Source: an uncultured Arthrobacter sp.
GTDB taxonomy: Bacteria; Actinomycetota; Actinomycetes; Actinomycetales; Micrococcaceae
NCBI RefSeq assembly: GCF_902805515.1
Contig: NZ_CADCTE010000112.1
Location: forward strand, 1-38,030
Length of the DNA stretch: 38,030 bases
Reading direction: 5' to 3'
Shown here: one piece after another, positions 8,083 through 17,309 of the stretch
How the letters are laid out: each line of letters starts with the position of its first letter
Position numbering within the stretch: the first letter of the stretch is position 1
Position numbers and translations under genes: made by a program
The notes under the pieces: model-generated
What the model was told of the DNA's origin: nothing
What the model saw: the letters and a program-made list of their open reading frames with translations, nothing else
Databases searched by the model: none

Positions 8083-9876
8083 ATGCGTTTCGGACGTACT
8101 TCCAAAGCTGTGGGGGTCGCGGCGGCAGCTGCGCTCGCACTTAGCGCCTGCGCCGCCAACACCGGTACTGAAACCGATGAAGGCGCCGAAGGCGAAGCAA
8201 CCGGCGGCGAGATCCGGGTAGTTGAAGTCAATGCTTTCAGCTCGTTCAACTCCGGCACCGCCGAGGGGAACGTAGACATCAACGGCACGGTCGCCTACCT
8301 CACCCATTCCGGCTTCAACTACATCAACAACGACCTCGAGGTGGTTCCCAACGAGGACTTCGGCACCTACGAAGTCGTCTCTGAGGACCCGCTCAGCGTC
8401 AAGTACACGGTGAACGAAGAAGTGGCCTGGTCCGACGGCGAGCCCGTCGACGCCGGCGACATGCTGCTGGCCTGGGCTGTCCAGTCGGGGCATTTCAACG
8501 ACGCCACCACCGACGAGGCCGGCGAGGTCACCTCCGGGTCGAGCTACTTCGACTACGCCGGCGACACCAGCGGACTCGGGCTGACCGACGTTCCGGAGGT
8601 CAGCGACGACGGACGCTCCATCACCCTCAACTACTCCGAGCCCTACGCCGACTACGAGGTCGCGTTCGGCACCATGACCGAGGGCGGCATCGGCATGCCG
8701 GCCCACGTCGTTGCGGAGAAGGCGGGTCTCGCCGACGAAGACGCGCTCATCGAGCTCATCCAGACCGCCCCCGAGGGCGATCCCGAGAAGCCCGTGGAAC
8801 GCCCCGAACTGCAGGCCGTTGCCGACTTCTGGAACACCGGCTTCGACACCAAGTCACTGCCCACCGACACCTCGCTCTTCCTGTCGAACGGCCCCTTCGT
8901 CGTCTCGGACATGACCCCGGACCAGAGCATGACCCTGGTACGCAACGAGGACTACAACTGGGGCCCCGAGCCGAAGATCGACGAGGTCACCATCCGCTAC
9001 ATCGGAGAGGCTCCGGCCCAGGTGCAGGCGCTGCAGAACGGCGAGGTCGACGTCATTGCGCCGCAGGCCTCCGCAGACACCGCCGAGCAGCTCGAGGGCC
9101 TCGAGGGCATCAAGGTGCTCCGCGGCAACGAGCTGTCCTATGACCACCTCGACCTCAACTTCTCAGGCGTCTTCGCCGAGGAGAATGTGCGTGAGGCCTT
9201 CATGAAGACCGTGCCGCGCCAGCAGATTGTCGACACGATCATCAAGAAGCTGAACCCCGACGCCGCTCCGCTGGACTCCCAGCTGTTCCTCGCCGATCAG
9301 GAACGATACGAGGAAGCAAGGGAGAACAACGGGTCCGAGGAGTACGCGGAAGCCGACATCGAGGGCGCACGCGAGCTTCTTGCCGGCGCAACCCCCGAGG
9401 TGCGCATCATGTACAACCGCGACAACCCCAACCGTCTCGACGCCTACACCCTGATCGCGGAGTCCGCCTCGCAGGCAGGGTTCAAGATCGTCGACGGCGG
9501 CCTGGGTGCCTCCGACTGGGGTGCCGCCCTGGGCAACGGAACCTACGACGCGACCATCTTCGGCTGGATCAACTCGGGCGTCGGCGTTGCCGGTGTGCCG
9601 CAGATCTTCAAGAGCGATGCAGGCTCCAACTTCAACGGCTTCTCCGATCCCGAGGCCGACAAGCTGATGGACGAGCTGATCCGCGAAACGGATCCGGCTG
9701 CACAGGAGGACATGCAGGTCCAGATTGACCAGAAGATCTGGGAGTCCAAGTACGGGCTGCCGCTGTTCCAGCTGCCCGGCCTGAACGCCCACACCGACCA
9801 GGTCGCGGGCATGGATTACATGCCGAACCAGACCGGGATCTGGTGGAACTTCTGGGAGTGGGAAGTCGTCCAGTAG
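8083..9876 (+). CDS. ABC peptide transporter substrate-binding lipoprotein (family 5), operon 1
   Basis: A 597-residue extracytoplasmic solute-binding protein of the SBP_bac_5 (DppA/OppA) family. The signal peptide ends in lipobox ALSA-Cys23, so the mature protein is membrane-anchored. An acidic linker of about 20 residues precedes the domain. Family features include VKYTVNEEVAWSDGEPVDAGDM (about 105-125), SNGPFVVSDM, VEVDVI-like segments and NGFSDPEADKLMDELI. It would capture oligopeptides for the two permeases downstream. The start at 8083 follows AGGAGG; the frame is open slightly upstream without signal character. A 20-bp stretch around this start is identical to that of the second binding-protein gene at 15532, evidence of paralogy. 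Confidence 0.93.
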   Translation: MRFGRTSKAVGVAAAAALALSACAANTGTETDEGAEGEATGGEIRVVEVNAFSSFNSGTAEGNVDINGTVAYLTHSGFNYINNDLEVVPNEDFGTYEVVSEDPLSVKYTVNEEVAWSDGEPVDAGDMLLAWAVQSGHFNDATTDEAGEVTSGSSYFDYAGDTSGLGLTDVPEVSDDGRSITLNYSEPYADYEVAFGTMTEGGIGMPAHVVAEKAGLADEDALIELIQTAPEGDPEKPVERPELQAVADFWNTGFDTKSLPTDTSLFLSNGPFVVSDMTPDQSMTLVRNEDYNWGPEPKIDEVTIRYIGEAPAQVQALQNGEVDVIAPQASADTAEQLEGLEGIKVLRGNELSYDHLDLNFSGVFAEENVREAFMKTVPRQQIVDTIIKKLNPDAAPLDSQLFLADQERYEEARENNGSEEYAEADIEGARELLAGATPEVRIMYNRDNPNRLDAYTLIAESASQAGFKIVDGGLGASDWGAALGNGTYDATIFGWINSGVGVAGVPQIFKSDAGSNFNGFSDPEADKLMDELIRETDPAAQEDMQVQIDQKIWESKYGLPLFQLPGLNAHTDQVAGMDYMPNQTGIWWNFWEWEVVQ

Positions 9877-9908
9877 CACCACCAGTGCAGTTCTAACCGC
9901 ACCACGGG

Positions 9909-9945
9909 AGGTGCCGGGACCGTGTCCATCCAGGTTCCGGCACCT
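9909..9945 (+). terminator. Hairpin after the binding-protein gene (attenuator or mRNA stabiliser)
   Basis: AGGTGCCGGGAC (9909-9920) pairs with GTTCCGGCACCT (9934-9945) with one mismatched position around a 13-nt loop. The tail is only weakly T-rich. A TAGAAT at 10005-10010 downstream could be a separate -10 for the permease genes, though no clear -35 accompanies it. Confidence 0.5.
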
Positions 9946-10060
9946 TCCTGCGTTCCGCGGCAGTACCCGCCGTGTCTGGTGCAGACCGCCCCGGAGGGGT
10001 GGATTAGAATGCGATCAGAGTCACAGCAAACCCGCTACCAGACATTGAGGCCTCGCAAGC

Positions 10061-11602
10061 ATGGTGACCTACATCGTTCGGCGACTAGTAACAGCGGTCC
10101 TAATCCTGTTTGGCGCCTCGTTCATCGTCTACCTGCTGACTGCAGCCTCTGGTGATCCCCTCGCCGAACTGCGCGCCAGCAACGCGCCGAACCGGGAGCA
10201 GCTCATCCAGGCCCGCGTCGAGCTGCTGGACCTGAACACCCCGGCGCCACTGCGGTACTTTGGCTGGCTGTCCGGCGCGGTGCAGTGCGCGGTGCCCTTC
10301 GTGGGCAACTGCGACCTCGGGCGGAGCATCCAGGGTGAGGCCGTTACCGACGCGCTCACCCGGGCCGTAGGCAACACGATCATGCTCGTCACGGCGGCTA
10401 CCGTGCTGGCCATCATCATCGGGATCTCCCTCGGCATCATCTCGGCCCTGCGCCAGTACAGCGGGCTCGACTACGGCGTGACCTTCATGTCCTTCCTCTT
10501 CTTCTCCCTGCCGATCTTCTGGCTGGCGGTGCTGCTCAAGGAATTCGGCGCCATCGGCTTCAACAACTTCCTGACCGACCCGGACATACCCCTGTCGAAC
10601 ATCCTGGTCGTCGCCCTGATCAGCGGTGTGATCTTCACGATCCTCGCCGGCGGCACCCTCAAACGAAAGGCGGCCGCGTTCCTGATCGGCGCGGTGGCCG
10701 CCGGAGGGCTTCTCTACCTCCTCAACCTCATCGACTGGTTCACCCGCCCCGGCCTGGGCCCGATCGTTATCCTCGTCTTCGGGGTGGCGGCGGCCTATGG
10801 CATCACCCTGCTGACCGCCGGGCTGAAAAACCGGAAGGCCCTTTACTCGGCCCTGATCATGGTGGCCCTCGGCCTGGTCGCGTACTACGTCGTCAATCCG
10901 TTCCTCGGCGCGGCGACGATCTGGCTCCTGCTGCTCCTTGCCGTGGTCACGGTGGGCGTAGGCATGGGCGTGGGATTCCTGCTCGGCGGGTACGACCGGG
11001 CCCAGAGCATGCGCACCGCCGCACTGACCGGGCTCCTGATGGCCGGACTGATCGTCCTCGACCGGTTCATGGTGACCTGGCCGTCCTACGTCTCGAACTC
11101 CCGGGTGCGCGGCAGGCCGATCGCCACGATCGGGGCGTCGACTCCGGGCCTCGAAGGGGACTTCTGGATCCAGGGCATCGATAACTTCACCCACCTCCTC
11201 CTTCCCACCCTGGCGCTGCTGCTCGCCTCCCTGGCAAGCTACAGCCGGTACTCCCGGGCCTCGATGCTCGAGATCATGAACATGGACTACATCCGGACGG
11301 CCCGGGCCAAGGGCCTGTCCGAGCGGACCGTCGTCATGCGGCACGCCTTCCGGAACGCCCTGATCCCCCTGGCCACCCTCGTGGCCTTCGACATCGGCGC
11401 ACTGATCGGCGGCGCCGTCATCACCGAGCAGGTCTTCGCCTTCTCCGGAATGGGCCAGCTGTTCGTGCAGGCCCTGCTCCGGACAGACCCGAACCCCATT
11501 ATGGGCTTCTTCCTCGTCGTCGGGATTCTGGCACTCGTCTTTAACCTCATCGCCGACCTTGTCTATTCGGTCCTCGACCCACGCGTAAGGGTGAAAGCAT
11601 GA
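10061..11602 (+). CDS. ABC peptide transporter permease (DppB type) with a six-helix insertion, operon 1
   Basis: A 513-residue inner-membrane permease. The N-terminal part (MVTYIVRRLVTAVLILFGAS, then FGWLSGAVQCAVPFVGNCDLG) and the C-terminal EAA loop (about 404-436, DYIRTARAKGLSERTVV) are classic DppB/BPD_transp_1. Family members are usually about 310-340 residues. The extra length is an insert at about residues 172-357 with six hydrophobic segments (near 180-197, 204-221, 233-255, 262-280, 284-308 and 319-335). The second operon's permease lacks it. The start has a weak ribosome site (GAGG, 10 nt away). The stop overlaps the next ATG by 4 nt, so translation is coupled. It should form the channel with the product of the next gene. 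Confidence 0.92.
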   Translation: MVTYIVRRLVTAVLILFGASFIVYLLTAASGDPLAELRASNAPNREQLIQARVELLDLNTPAPLRYFGWLSGAVQCAVPFVGNCDLGRSIQGEAVTDALTRAVGNTIMLVTAATVLAIIIGISLGIISALRQYSGLDYGVTFMSFLFFSLPIFWLAVLLKEFGAIGFNNFLTDPDIPLSNILVVALISGVIFTILAGGTLKRKAAAFLIGAVAAGGLLYLLNLIDWFTRPGLGPIVILVFGVAAAYGITLLTAGLKNRKALYSALIMVALGLVAYYVVNPFLGAATIWLLLLLAVVTVGVGMGVGFLLGGYDRAQSMRTAALTGLLMAGLIVLDRFMVTWPSYVSNSRVRGRPIATIGASTPGLEGDFWIQGIDNFTHLLLPTLALLLASLASYSRYSRASMLEIMNMDYIRTARAKGLSERTVVMRHAFRNALIPLATLVAFDIGALIGGAVITEQVFAFSGMGQLFVQALLRTDPNPIMGFFLVVGILALVFNLIADLVYSVLDPRVRVKA

Positions 11603-12633
11603 CCATCCAGGATTCCTCCGAGACACCCCGGGGAGAAGTAGGCCCCTCTCCGCGGGAAGTGGGGCCCGTCGCCGACCCCGAAACGAAGGGCATGTCGCAG
11701 GGCCAGCTTGTCCGTCGGCGCTTCTTCGACAACACGGCCGCCATCATCAGCCTCGTGGTCTTCGCCATCATCTTCCTGCTGGCCTTCACCTCGCTGGGCT
11801 TCGCCGGCATTCCCGGCTGGTGGAAGTACAACCACACGCAGTTCCTGCCGGTGGTCGACGGGGGAGCGCCCACGGTCACCGGCCCGTTCAGCTGGGGCGA
11901 CCACCCCTTCGGCCAGGACTCGATCGGTCGGGACTACTTCGCCCTGACCATGCGGGGGGCGCAGAACTCGATCATCATCATGTTCCTGATCGGGGCCATC
12001 TCGGGGCTCGTCGGCGTCGTCGTCGGTGCCTGCTCGGGATACTTCCGCGGCTGGACCGAAGCCGTGCTGATGCGCATCACCGACATCGTCATCATCATTC
12101 CGCTGATCGTCCTCGCCGCGGTCCTCGGCCGGACCGTCGGTACGTCCCTCGGCGCCGGCGCGGCGGTCTTCTTCCTCGGCGTTGTCCTCGGCCTGCTCGC
12201 GTGGACCGGCATGGCCCGGCTGGTGCGCGGTGAATTCCTCTCGCTGCGGGAGCGGGAATTCGTTGACGCCGCGAAGATCGCCGGGGCCTCCAACGCCCGC
12301 ATCATCTTCAAGCACATTCTGCCCAACGCGGTCGGCGTCATTATCGTCAACACCACGCTCCTGATGTCGGCCGCGATCCTGCTGGAAACGGGCCTAAGCT
12401 ACCTGGGATTCGGCGTACGGGCACCCGATGTCTCCCTGGGCCTGATCATCAGCCAGAACCAGGAGGCCTTCCAGACCCGTCCCTGGCTGTTCTGGTTCCC
12501 GGGCCTCTTCATCGTGCTGATCTGCCTGACGATCAACTTCATTGGTGACGGCCTCCGCGACGCCTTCGACCCGCGCCAAAAGAAGTTCAACCCGCGCAGG
12601 GCGAAGGAAGCGGATCGACCGGTGAGCGCGTGA
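11599..12633 (+). CDS. ABC peptide transporter permease (DppC type), operon 1
   Basis: A 344-residue permease. It has a 40-residue charged cytosolic N-terminus, the OppC_N helix (about 48-70), a periplasmic loop (SWGDHPFGQDSIGRDYFALTMRG), and the BPD_transp_1 domain with the EAA motif EFVDAAKIAGASNARIIFKHILPNA near 215-240. The C-terminus (INFIGDGLRDAFDPRQKK) is the standard DppC end. Its ATG overlaps the previous stop as ATGA. Together with the upstream permease it forms the membrane channel for peptides delivered by the binding protein at 8083. Confidence 0.93.
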   Translation: MTIQDSSETPRGEVGPSPREVGPVADPETKGMSQGQLVRRRFFDNTAAIISLVVFAIIFLLAFTSLGFAGIPGWWKYNHTQFLPVVDGGAPTVTGPFSWGDHPFGQDSIGRDYFALTMRGAQNSIIIMFLIGAISGLVGVVVGACSGYFRGWTEAVLMRITDIVIIIPLIVLAAVLGRTVGTSLGAGAAVFFLGVVLGLLAWTGMARLVRGEFLSLREREFVDAAKIAGASNARIIFKHILPNAVGVIIVNTTLLMSAAILLETGLSYLGFGVRAPDVSLGLIISQNQEAFQTRPWLFWFPGLFIVLICLTINFIGDGLRDAFDPRQKKFNPRRAKEADRPVSA

Positions 12634-12644
12634 GGGGCGGCGGT

Positions 12645-13274
12645 TCAGGCCAGGGCCGACGAAGCGATGGAAGCCGCCACGAGCGCGGCGGCCACCCCGA
12701 TCAGCAGCCAGTTCACGCTCCGGGTGACCACTGCCGAGTCGGTGAGGTCGACGTCGAGGGAACCGCTGCCGATGAGTGTCTCCCACCGGCTGCGGACAAG
12801 GAACGCGGCGTAGCCGGAGTCGGTGTGTGTGAGGTCGCCCGGGCGCACGGAGCGCCCCGGCCCGTAACTGCTTCCGGGAAGGTTGTTCAGGTGCTCGGGC
12901 TTTCCCGCGTGGGTGCCCCAGACCCCGGGGGCAGGCGCCGCCCAGGCCGTGTAGGAGCCGCGGGGCGTGACGAGCTTCAGCGCAAACTTTGTATCGACGT
13001 GTACCAACGCGGCCCATGGCACCGACACGGTGGTCAGCGGGTTCCGCAGGGTCACGGCGTCCGGATCCACCTCGACGCACGGGTACCAGAACAGCCACCA
13101 CGCCGCGAAGGCGAAGGCGACAAGCGGCCAGCCCGCCAGCAGTCCGCCGACCCCCTCCGATACCGCTACGGACACCAGTCCGACCGCGGTCAGGGCGAAG
13201 GCGACCGCCGTGAAGACCTTGCTGGTGCGCGGTCGGAACACTGTGGTGACGGGTCCGCCCGTGGCGCTGCTCAT
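12645..13274 (-). CDS. small membrane protein with PH-like domain
   Basis: A 209-residue protein on the strand opposite to the transporter operon. Two hydrophobic segments lie at about 20-62, with a Trp-rich WWLFWYPCVEVDPDAVTLRNPLTTVSV-type transition into a bacterial PH-like beta domain (about 65-120). A C-terminal helix occupies about 185-205. The opening VTLRNPLTTVSVPWAALV is the usual bPH signature. The start ATG 13274 has no clear Shine-Dalgarno; the open frame continues upstream to 13337 without coding character. It converges on the DppC gene (11 bp) and diverges from the ATPase gene (95 bp). Its role is unknown. Confidence 0.75.
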   Translation of the reverse strand: MSSATGGPVTTVFRPRTSKVFTAVAFALTAVGLVSVAVSEGVGGLLAGWPLVAFAFAAWWLFWYPCVEVDPDAVTLRNPLTTVSVPWAALVHVDTKFALKLVTPRGSYTAWAAPAPGVWGTHAGKPEHLNNLPGSSYGPGRSVRPGDLTHTDSGYAAFLVRSRWETLIGSGSLDVDLTDSAVVTRSVNWLLIGVAAALVAASIASSALA

Positions 13275-13369
13275 CGCTCTATGATTCCAGCATTTTCCTC
13301 CGGTGGGGCAACCGGAGACCCCACGGCGGATACACAATTCCCGGGTGCCGGGCGGAAGGACAGCGCGTC

Positions 13370-15181
13370 ATGAGCAGCGAAGTTATCGGCGGTCCCGACC
13401 GGAACGACCCGCGGGGCCCGCGTGGACCGGTGCTGGAGGTACGCAACCTCAGCGTCGACTTCGGCGTCGAGAAGAAGTGGGTGCCGGCGGCGATCAACCT
13501 GAACTACTACGTCAACGCGGGTGAGGTGCTGGCGATCGTGGGCGAGTCCGGCTCGGGCAAGAGCGCAAGCTCAATGTCCCTCCTGGGGCTGCTTCCTTCG
13601 AACAGCCGGGTCACCGGCGAGGTGCTGCTCAACGGCAAGTCGGTCCTCACCATGTCGCCGGCGCAGCTGCGCGAGGTACGCGGCAGCGAGGTGGCCGTGA
13701 TCTTCCAGGAGCCGATGACGGCACTCAACCCCGTGTACACCGTGGGCTTCCAGATCATCGAAACCCTGCGCCTCCACAGCGAGATGTCTCCGGACGCCGC
13801 GAAGCAGCGGGCCCTGGCCCTGCTGGACATGGTCGAGCTTCCCGACCCGGACAAGGCGTTCCGGTCCTACCCGCACCAGCTCTCCGGCGGGCAGCGCCAG
13901 CGTGCCATGATCGCCCAGTCCCTCTCCTGCGATCCCAAGCTGCTGATCGCCGACGAGCCCACCACGGCGCTCGACGTGACGGTCCAGGCGCAGATCCTCG
14001 ACCTGATGCGCAACCTGCGCACCAAGCTCGACAGCGCCATCGTCCTCATCACCCACGACATGGGTGTGGTGGCCGACCTCGCCGACCGCATCGCGGTCAT
14101 GCGCAAGGGCGAAATCGTCGAGACGGGAACCGCCGAGCAGATCTTCGGGAACCCGCAGCACGAGTACACGCGGGCACTGCTCGCGGCGGTGCCGCACCTC
14201 GGCCAGGGGATGGGGGATGACGACGTCGACATCACGGCCGCGCTCGCTGCCGCAACCCATTCGGAACTCGTCGGCGTCGACCATGACGAGCTGGAACGCC
14301 GCGAGCGGGAGGTGCTGGCCGGCCTGCAGGAGGAGTCGGTGCCCCAGGCCGATCCGGTCCTCGAGTTGAAGGACGTCGCGATCGAGTACCCCAAACAGGG
14401 CCGGGTACCGGCCTTCCGTGCGGTCGAGGGGGCGAACCTCGTGGTCTATCCCGGCCAGGTGATCGGCCTGGTGGGGGAGTCCGGCTCGGGCAAGACGACC
14501 ATCGGCCGGGCGGCGGTCGGTCTGCTTCCGGTGGCCGAGGGAACGCTGTCCGTCGTGGGGACCGACATCTCCGGCTTCCGGCCCGCCTCCAAGGAGCTGG
14601 CCGCGGTGCGCCGCCACGTGGGCATGGTCTTTCAGGACCCGTCGTCGTCCTTGAACCCGCGGCTGCCGATCGGCGAGAGCATCGGCGAGCCGATGTACCT
14701 GGCCCGTGAGGCCAAGGGTGCGGAACTGCAGAAACGCATCGAGGCACTCCTCGACCAGGTCGAGCTGCCGCGGAGCTACCGGAACCGCTACCCCCACGAG
14801 CTCTCCGGCGGGCAAAAGCAGCGGGTCGGTATCGCGCGGGCGCTCTCGCTGCGGCCGAAACTCATGGTCGCCGACGAGCCGACCTCAGCCCTGGATGTCT
14901 CGGTCCAGGCCCGGGTGCTCGAACTGTTCCAGAACCTGCAGCGCGAACTTGGCTTCGCCTGCCTGTTCGTCACCCACGACCTGGCCGTGGTCGACGTCCT
15001 CGCGGACCATATCTGCGTGATGCAGCGCGGCCGGATCGTGGAGCAGGGGACCCGCGATCAGATCCTGCGCAGCCCCCAGGATCCCTACACCCAGCGGCTG
15101 CTCGCCGCCGTCCCCCTTCCGGACCCGCAGAAGCAGCGTGAGCGGCGCGAACTGCGCGCCCAGCTGCTGGCCGCGGAGTAG
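13370..15181 (+). CDS. ABC peptide transporter, fused double ATPase (DppD-DppF), operon 1
   Basis: A 603-residue protein with two complete ATP-binding cassettes. Domain 1 has Walker A GESGSGKS at 58-65, signature LSGGQRQR and Walker [13 protein letters not shown]. Domain 2 repeats [16 protein letters not shown] and [12 protein letters not shown]. The end of each half carries the oligopeptide/dipeptide-transporter C-terminal motif ([15 protein letters not shown] and [15 protein letters not shown]). In most bacteria these are two genes; the fusion is common in Actinobacteria. It would energise the two permeases upstream, from which it is separated by the antisense PH-like gene. AAGGA precedes the ATG by a normal distance. 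Confidence 0.94.
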   Translation: MSSEVIGGPDRNDPRGPRGPVLEVRNLSVDFGVEKKWVPAAINLNYYVNAGEVLAIVGESGSGKSASSMSLLGLLPSNSRVTGEVLLNGKSVLTMSPAQLREVRGSEVAVIFQEPMTALNPVYTVGFQIIETLRLHSEMSPDAAKQRALALLDMVELPDPDKAFRSYPHQLSGGQRQRAMIAQSLSCDPKLLIADEPTTALDVTVQAQILDLMRNLRTKLDSAIVLITHDMGVVADLADRIAVMRKGEIVETGTAEQIFGNPQHEYTRALLAAVPHLGQGMGDDDVDITAALAAATHSELVGVDHDELERREREVLAGLQEESVPQADPVLELKDVAIEYPKQGRVPAFRAVEGANLVVYPGQVIGLVGESGSGKTTIGRAAVGLLPVAEGTLSVVGTDISGFRPASKELAAVRRHVGMVFQDPSSSLNPRLPIGESIGEPMYLAREAKGAELQKRIEALLDQVELPRSYRNRYPHELSGGQKQRVGIARALSLRPKLMVADEPTSALDVSVQARVLELFQNLQRELGFACLFVTHDLAVVDVLADHICVMQRGRIVEQGTRDQILRSPQDPYTQRLLAAVPLPDPQKQRERRELRAQLLAAE

Positions 15182-15531
15182 GCAAACCGACCGCCCGACG
15201 GTGCTCCGCCGCCTGCCGGCGGAGTGCCGTCTCGGCTGTGGCGGGGATACAGCGTTGTACCGAAAAGCCTCCGCGGGCCGTTCGAGGCGTGGACGTTACC
15301 AAATCGTGACGTTTCCGGCCGCTGTCCCCCTCACCTGCGGCAGCGTCTGTTCGCCGCCCGTTTCCTGAGTCTTCGCTGAAAGTTTTCACCCGCTGCCGCC
15401 ATGTCTGCGTTTCTTTGGGCAAACCCGCGGGGCATATGATTTCCCGGTGTGAGTTGGCTCATGCGTACCATTCGAGTCCAACAGCCCCGGCCGTAACAGC
15501 ACCGGGGGAAACCTAACAACTAGGAGGCGGA
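15182..15531. other. Non-coding gap between the two peptide transporter operons
   Basis: A hairpin at 15197-15231 follows the ATPase stop. Downstream, TATGAT at 15435-15440 is a good -10 hexamer without an obvious -35 and would leave a leader of about 85 nt. A small hairpin (CCCCGG 15485-15490 with CCGGGG 15502-15507) lies just before the AGGAGG of the next gene. No coding sequence is seen. Confidence 0.5.
15197..15231 (+). terminator. GC-rich hairpin after operon 1
   Basis: CTCCGCCG (15204-15211) pairs perfectly with CGGCGGAG (15217-15224), and the stem extends outward through GACGG and CCGTC with two mismatches. There is no T-tract. It sits 16 bp after the double-ATPase stop. Confidence 0.5.
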
Positions 15532-17175
15532 ATGCGTTTCACGCGCAATTCCAGAATTCTCAGCGTGGCAGCGGTCGCTGTCTTCGCGCTGAGCGCATGC
15601 GGCGGCGGCGGCGGAAGCACCGACGAAGCAGCTACCGACGGCAACACCGATGCCGTCATCGTGGTCGACGGCTCTGAACCCCAGAACCCGCTGATCCCGA
15701 CCAGCACCAACGAAGTCGGCGGCGGAGCAGTCCTCGACCTCATCTTCGCCGGGCTCGTGAGCTACGACGCCGACGGCAAGGTGCAGAACGAGGTCGCCGA
15801 GTCCATCGAGACCGAGGATGCCCAGAACTACACGATCACCCTGAAGGAGGGCATGACCTTTACCAATGGCGATCCGGTCACGGCCAGCTCCTTCGTTGAC
15901 GCGTGTAACTACGGTGCCGCAGCAAAGAACGCTCAGCTGAGCAGCTACTTCTTCGAGAGCATCGAAGGATACGCCGAGGCCAGCGCGGAAGGCTCAACCG
16001 TGACGGAGATGAGCGGCCTGAAGGTTGTCGACGACAAGACCTTCACCGTCGCCCTGTCGCAGCCCGAATCGGACTGGCCCCAGCGCCTCGGCTACAGCGC
16101 GTTCTACCCGCTGCCCGCCGACGCCCTGAAGGACCCCAAGGCTTTCGGCGAGAACCCGGTCGGCAACGGCCCGTACAAGTTCGCAGCCGTTGGTGCCTGG
16201 AAGCACAACGAGCAGATCGAGCTCGTGCCGAACGAGGAGTACGAAGGTCCGCAGGACCCCAAGAACGGCGGCATCACCTTCAAGATCTACCAGAACGACA
16301 CGACGGCCTACCAGGACCTGATCTCGGACAACCTGGATGTGCTGAAGACCATCCCGACGTCCGACATCAAGAACTTCAAGAACGACCTTGGTGAGCGCTC
16401 CATCGAGTCCCCGTACGCCGGCAACCAGACCATCGCCGTGCCGTACTACCTGAAGAACTGGGACGGCGAGGCAGGCAAGCTGCGCCGCCAGGCCCTGTCG
16501 ATGGCCATCAACCGTGACGAGATCACCGAGGTGATCTTCAACGGCGGCCGCGAGCCCGCCAAGGAGTTCACCGCTCCGGTCCTCCCCGGCTTCAAGGAAG
16601 ACCTGCCCGGCAGCGAGAACCTCGAGTACAACCCGGAGAAGGCCAAGGAACTGTGGGCCGAGGCCGAGAAGCTCGAGCCTTACGACGCCTCCGAGGCCCT
16701 GACCATCGGCTACAACGCCGACAAGGGCGATCACAAGACCTGGGTTGAGGCACTGGTCAACAGCGTCAAGAACACCCTGGGTATCGAGATCACCGGCAAG
16801 CCGTACGCCACCTTCAAGGAAGCCCGCACCGAGGCGACCGAGCAGACCCTCACCGGCGCCATCCGGTCGGGCTGGCAGGCCGACTACCCCTCGCTGTACA
16901 ACTTCCTCGGACCGATCTACGCCACCGGCGCCGGATCCAACGACTCCGTGTACACCAACGAGGAGTTCGACAACGCCCTGAAGGAAGGGCTTGCTGCGGA
17001 GTCCGTCGAAGAGGGCAACAAGGCGATGAACGAGGCACAGGAGACCCTCCTCGAGGACCTTCCGGCCATCCCGCTGTGGTACCAGGTCGCCCAGGGCGGC
17101 TGGAGCAACAACGTGGACAATGTTGAATTCGGCTGGAACGGCGTACCTCTGTACCACGCCATCACCGGCAAGTAA
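15532..17175 (+). CDS. ABC peptide transporter substrate-binding lipoprotein (family 5), operon 2
   Basis: A 547-residue SBP_bac_5 lipoprotein. The signal peptide (MRFTRNSRILSVAAVAVFALSAC, written in two parts as MRFTRNSRIL and SVAAVAVFALSAC) gives a lipidated Cys23, the same position as in the operon 1 protein. A poly-Gly/acidic linker follows, then the binding domain with ITLKEGMTFTNGDPVTASSF (about 103-122) and NGPYKFAAVGAW near 215. Late motifs include SGWQADYPSLYNFLGPIY near 450. It differs from operon 1's protein in length and detail, so a different peptide range is likely. AGGAGG precedes ATG 15532. Confidence 0.94.
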   Translation: MRFTRNSRILSVAAVAVFALSACGGGGGSTDEAATDGNTDAVIVVDGSEPQNPLIPTSTNEVGGGAVLDLIFAGLVSYDADGKVQNEVAESIETEDAQNYTITLKEGMTFTNGDPVTASSFVDACNYGAAAKNAQLSSYFFESIEGYAEASAEGSTVTEMSGLKVVDDKTFTVALSQPESDWPQRLGYSAFYPLPADALKDPKAFGENPVGNGPYKFAAVGAWKHNEQIELVPNEEYEGPQDPKNGGITFKIYQNDTTAYQDLISDNLDVLKTIPTSDIKNFKNDLGERSIESPYAGNQTIAVPYYLKNWDGEAGKLRRQALSMAINRDEITEVIFNGGREPAKEFTAPVLPGFKEDLPGSENLEYNPEKAKELWAEAEKLEPYDASEALTIGYNADKGDHKTWVEALVNSVKNTLGIEITGKPYATFKEARTEATEQTLTGAIRSGWQADYPSLYNFLGPIYATGAGSNDSVYTNEEFDNALKEGLAAESVEEGNKAMNEAQETLLEDLPAIPLWYQVAQGGWSNNVDNVEFGWNGVPLYHAITGK

Positions 17176-17180
17176 TCCGA

Positions 17181-17223
17181 CACGGAATGGGGGCCTGTCT
17201 CTGGCGGGCCCCCATTTTCCGTG
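17181..17223 (+). terminator. Strong hairpin after the operon 2 binding-protein gene
   Basis: CACGGAATGGGGGCC (17181-17195) pairs with GGCCCCCATT (17207-17216), and then CCGTG (17219-17223) extends the stem past a TT bulge. It begins 5 bp after the stop codon. Partial termination here would give more binding protein than permease. Confidence 0.65.
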
Positions 17224-17249
17224 ATCCAACGAAAAGGTTCCAACCTAAA

Positions 17250-17309
17250 ATGAGCAACCCCCAAGAGCGTTCCGTCCGAACGCCTGACGCGCCGGGAGGT
17301 GCGCACTAA
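17250..17309 (+). CDS. possible 19-residue leader peptide coupled to the permease gene
   Basis: ATG 17250 opens a 19-codon frame (MSNPQERSVRTPDAPGGAH) whose TAA overlaps the ATG of the permease as TAATG. That geometry permits translational coupling. The upstream ribosome site is weak (AAAAGG, far away) and the peptide has no recognisable features, so it may be chance. Confidence 0.3.
   Translation: MSNPQERSVRTPDAPGGAH

Noticed and set aside
10100-11626. 508-codon open frame antisense to the first permease
   Set aside because: Mirrors the permease codon bias; the translation is Glu/Asp/Gly/His-rich with no recognisable domain.
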